Shown here one piece after another: positions 60,268 through 64,000 of a DNA stretch of 64,000 nucleotides. Both the position numbers and the translations under genes were made by a program. The stretch is taken from positions 1-64,000 of the forward strand of contig JAFDZP010000005.1 in NCBI GenBank assembly GCA_018266835.1. Direction: 5' to 3'. The notes beneath the pieces were generated by a model. It had not been told where the DNA came from. It made no database searches and saw only the letters and a list, made by a program, of their open reading frames with translations. How positions within the stretch are numbered: the first letter of the stretch is position 1; every line of letters starts with the position of its first letter. The stretch comes from Bacteroidota bacterium (lineage in GTDB: Bacteria > Bacteroidota > Ignavibacteria > Tepidaquicellales > Tepidaquicellaceae).

Positions 60268-61674
60268 TTACTTTAAAATCACTGCCTTTTTTGTATCAAA
60301 TACAACTCCGTCAACAACTAAGCTGTAATAATAAACCCCCGATGAAAGTCCCTCGGCGGAGAAGTTTGCAGTGTAGTTCCCTGCCGGTTTGAATCCATTT
60401 TCAAGAATTTTTATCAATCTGCCGTTTGCATCGTAAATATTTAAGCTAATGAGCGCAGAATTTTTTATTTGATAATTTATTATTGTATTTGGGTTGAATG
60501 GGTTTGGGTAGTTTTGTGATAATGAAAAATTCTCTGCTATAGAAGAACTGCTTTCAGAAACATTCACTGTACTGAAATTCAAACTTGAATCGAGCTTGAT
60601 AACAAGAATTTTAAATTCAGTAGCATAGTAGGTGTTTCCTTTATATCCTGTGAAAATGCTATAACCATTATTTAACATCATTCCAAAATTTATATACTTG
60701 GTGTAATCACTGTTGATAATATTTGACTTCGTAATATTTCCATCTCCATCTGTAACAAAAAATTTCATTTTGTTCTGTTGCTGCTGATTTGCATCTCCGG
60801 ACCTTGTACTAAACATCAACTTGTTATCATCTTTTACAAAAAAGCCGGAAAGCCATTCATTACTATCCTGCGGGAAAATTTTTGTAAACTCTATATCACA
60901 ATTCATATTGATTTTTTGAAAGAAAACTCTCGGATTAAATGAATTTGAATCGACGGTTATACCTGCGACAATAAAGCCATTACCGTATCTTTTTAAGTAG
61001 CTGTACCATGTAGTCTTTTCTAATAGTTTGTATGTTCTTTGGCCAGTTATATTTCCGCTTGCATCAATTTTCCCTATAAAACCCAGGGTAACAGGATACT
61101 GGTCAAGAAAATCTCCCGCACAGAATAATGTATTTGAATTTTTTTCAAAATATATGTCATGAATAAACAAACGAGCATTAATAGTAAAACCCTTTGTCCA
61201 AATTAAATTACCGTTCGAATCAAACTTAAAAACAATATTTCCTCCTACAGCATAAAAGGAAGCTCCTACTTTAATTATTTTCTCCAAATCATCTCCGCCG
61301 TCGAAATTTTTTAACCAGAGAAGATTACCATCAGTGTCATATTTCCAAATTGCTTTATGGCTCTGAATATTACCTATAATTACACATCCCTTATCATCTG
61401 TTGTAACAATACAGTTCGCATAACTTGTGTATGTATTATCAAATTCCCTATACCATATCTGGTTTCCGTATTGATTCAATTTCATTACAACTGCAGGATG
61501 TCCCGCAGGTCCGCTTCCGCATACATAGAAAGTTTCATCATCTATTCTCGAACTTTCATTACCATAACCCAAACCATAAAGTTTTTCCCAAGCTAATGAT
61601 TGAGCTTTAATGGAAATGTTAACAAAACAAAAAAATAACGCAAAGACGAAAAGTACCTTTGATTTGATATTCAT
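60268..61674 (-). CDS. T9SS cargo, propeller-type protein
   Basis: This 468-residue protein has a signal peptide (ending SIKAQ) and SBBP-like repeats (MKLNQYGNQIWYREFDN, WKYDTDGNLLWLKNFDGG, FKFDSNGNLIWTKGF) up to about 290. The T9SS sorting domain starts near 390 (QNYPNPFNPNTIINY) and ends KKAVILK. It is paralogous in repeat style and C-terminus to the next gene downstream (83 bp away). Surface protein; no enzymatic motif. Confidence 0.83.
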   Translation of the reverse strand: MNIKSKVLFVFALFFCFVNISIKAQSLAWEKLYGLGYGNESSRIDDETFYVCGSGPAGHPAVVMKLNQYGNQIWYREFDNTYTSYANCIVTTDDKGCVIIGNIQSHKAIWKYDTDGNLLWLKNFDGGDDLEKIIKVGASFYAVGGNIVFKFDSNGNLIWTKGFTINARLFIHDIYFEKNSNTLFCAGDFLDQYPVTLGFIGKIDASGNITGQRTYKLLEKTTWYSYLKRYGNGFIVAGITVDSNSFNPRVFFQKINMNCDIEFTKIFPQDSNEWLSGFFVKDDNKLMFSTRSGDANQQQQNKMKFFVTDGDGNITKSNIINSDYTKYINFGMMLNNGYSIFTGYKGNTYYATEFKILVIKLDSSLNFSTVNVSESSSSIAENFSLSQNYPNPFNPNTIINYQIKNSALISLNIYDANGRLIKILENGFKPAGNYTANFSAEGLSSGVYYYSLVVDGVVFDTKKAVILK

Positions 61675-61719
61675 TGCTGTAATTTAAATTTACTAAAAGT
61701 ATATTTTTATTGATGAATA

Positions 61720-61744
61720 ATCAAGATTGAAAGATTATCTTGAT
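61720..61744. promoter_or_regulatory. Dyad ATCAAGAT-N9-ATCTTGAT
   Basis: Perfect 8-bp inverted repeats with a 9-bp spacer lie in the divergent gap between the T9SS cargo gene (start 61674) and groES. This could be an operator, but no regulator is known for it. Confidence 0.35.
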
Positions 61745-61826
61745 ATAAGTAATTGTTATTAATTAATATCTATAAGACATACTTAATTATAAAAAGTTTA
61801 ATACAGCTATTCTACTATCTTTTTGA

Positions 61827-61853
61827 CTAGCACTTGAAACTTGTGAGTGCTAA
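61827..61853 (+). promoter_or_regulatory. CIRCE operator (HrcA site) upstream of groES
   Basis: CTAGCACTT-N9-GAGTGCTAA: the right arm matches the CIRCE consensus exactly, the left arm differs at two of nine positions, and the spacer is 9. It lies 59 bp before the groES ATG. A TATAAT-like hexamer at 61863-61868 follows, so HrcA binding would overlap or abut the promoter. Indicates heat-inducible repression. Confidence 0.85.
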
Positions 61854-61912
61854 TTTACGTTATATAATTCATAGTACTTTAAAATTATTCCAAATTTAAA
61901 TAAAATTAACAC

Positions 61913-62197
61913 ATGAACATTAAACCATTACACGACAGAGTCGTAGTAAAGCCTAATGCTGCAGAAGAAAAAACTGCAAGCGGCATTATCATCCCTGATA
62001 CTGCAAAAGAAAAACCTATGCACGGTGAAGTTGTTGCAGTAGGTTCAGGCAAAGTAGCTGAAGACGGAAAAGTAACTCCCCTTACATTAAAAAAAGGCGA
62101 TAAAGTTCTTTACGGCAAGTACTCAGGAACTGAAATCACTATCGAAGGCGAAGAGTATCTCATTATGAGAGAATCTGACGTTTATGCAATCGTCTAA
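61913..62197 (+). CDS. groES: Co-chaperonin GroES
   Basis: This 94-residue chaperonin cap has the full signature: [34 protein letters not shown] (mobile loop), then [30 protein letters not shown]. Length is standard. It sits behind a CIRCE element and 116 bp before groEL, the usual operon. Confidence 0.97.
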   Translation: MNIKPLHDRVVVKPNAAEEKTASGIIIPDTAKEKPMHGEVVAVGSGKVAEDGKVTPLTLKKGDKVLYGKYSGTEITIEGEEYLIMRESDVYAIV

Positions 62198-62253
62198 ATT
62201 TCAGAGTTCAGATAACAGAATTCAGATTTAGCTAAATTGCTTAACAGCATTAA

Positions 62254-63966
<1,713 letters not shown>

Positions 63967-64000
63967 TAGTCATTCAGATACATTTTATTCAAATCAAAGC

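Overview
The window (about 35% GC by eye, dense coding) looks like a chromosome segment from the Bacteroidota/Chlorobi side of the FCB group, most likely an Ignavibacteria-type bacterium. The main clue is at least nine secreted proteins whose C-termini carry a type IX secretion (T9SS) type A sorting domain of the NYPNPFNP...GxxxxxL..SSG.YFY kind. Supporting clues are a PorV/PorQ-family barrel, a TonB-dependent receptor, a YpdA-type bacillithiol disulfide reductase and the general gene content. Taxonomy is an inference; no rRNA or tRNA gene was found. TTG start codons are unusually common.

Layout. 1-1856 (minus) is a secreted sialidase-like propeller cut by the window edge, preceded by a cytochrome/YVTN lipoprotein and a thioesterase (1.9-3.9 kb). 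3.9-4.8 kb is a repeat-rich intergenic region (region A), followed by arginase on plus. 5.7-13.7 kb (minus) is a tight seven-gene run: CNNM/CorC protein, MlaE permease, dihydroorotase, FAH-family hydrolase, ParA-like ATPase, ValRS and a small unknown. 13.8-22.1 kb (minus) is a nine-gene run with overlaps or very short gaps: PASTA protein, rpe, nnrDE, VanZ-like, nuoN, VWA protein, outer-membrane-like protein, propeller protein and ssb, closed by a terminator. 22.1-22.8 kb is region B, a second repeat-rich gap.

22.8-41.1 kb (minus) is an envelope and secretion block: a CTP-synthase-like amidotransferase, a T9SS-exported phospholipase D/nuclease, a GT-C-like membrane protein, an NHL lipoprotein, a PorV/PorQ barrel, two tandem beta-carbonic anhydrases (one exported), a TonB-dependent receptor, a lipoprotein, two large secreted proteins and a Reelin-like secreted protein. 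41.3-45.6 kb (plus) carries a sodium:solute symporter, a DinB-like protein, FtsX, Bcp peroxiredoxin and an aquaporin-family channel. 45.7-50.4 kb (minus) has three T9SS cargo proteins (two BNR/Ycf48-type propellers, one Omp28/thioredoxin-like). Region C (50.4-50.85 kb) is a third repeat-rich gap. It is followed by an SDR oxidoreductase (minus), pyruvate kinase and the YpdA-like reductase (plus), small proteins, further T9SS cargo, a GH19-type lysozyme-like enzyme, and finally groES-groEL behind a CIRCE operator.

Most genes belong to known families. The least explained signal is non-coding. Regions A, B and C share a set of modules in the same relative orientation: paired AGTCGG units, a GTCACATTATTG motif (A and C), and an 18-base CCCATTACTACTAATAGG-type hairpin at one end. 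A and B also share a 99-bp inverted repeat and a family of 26-nt hairpins whose stems show compensatory changes. I regard this composite intergenic element as the best candidate for something undescribed; its function is unknown.
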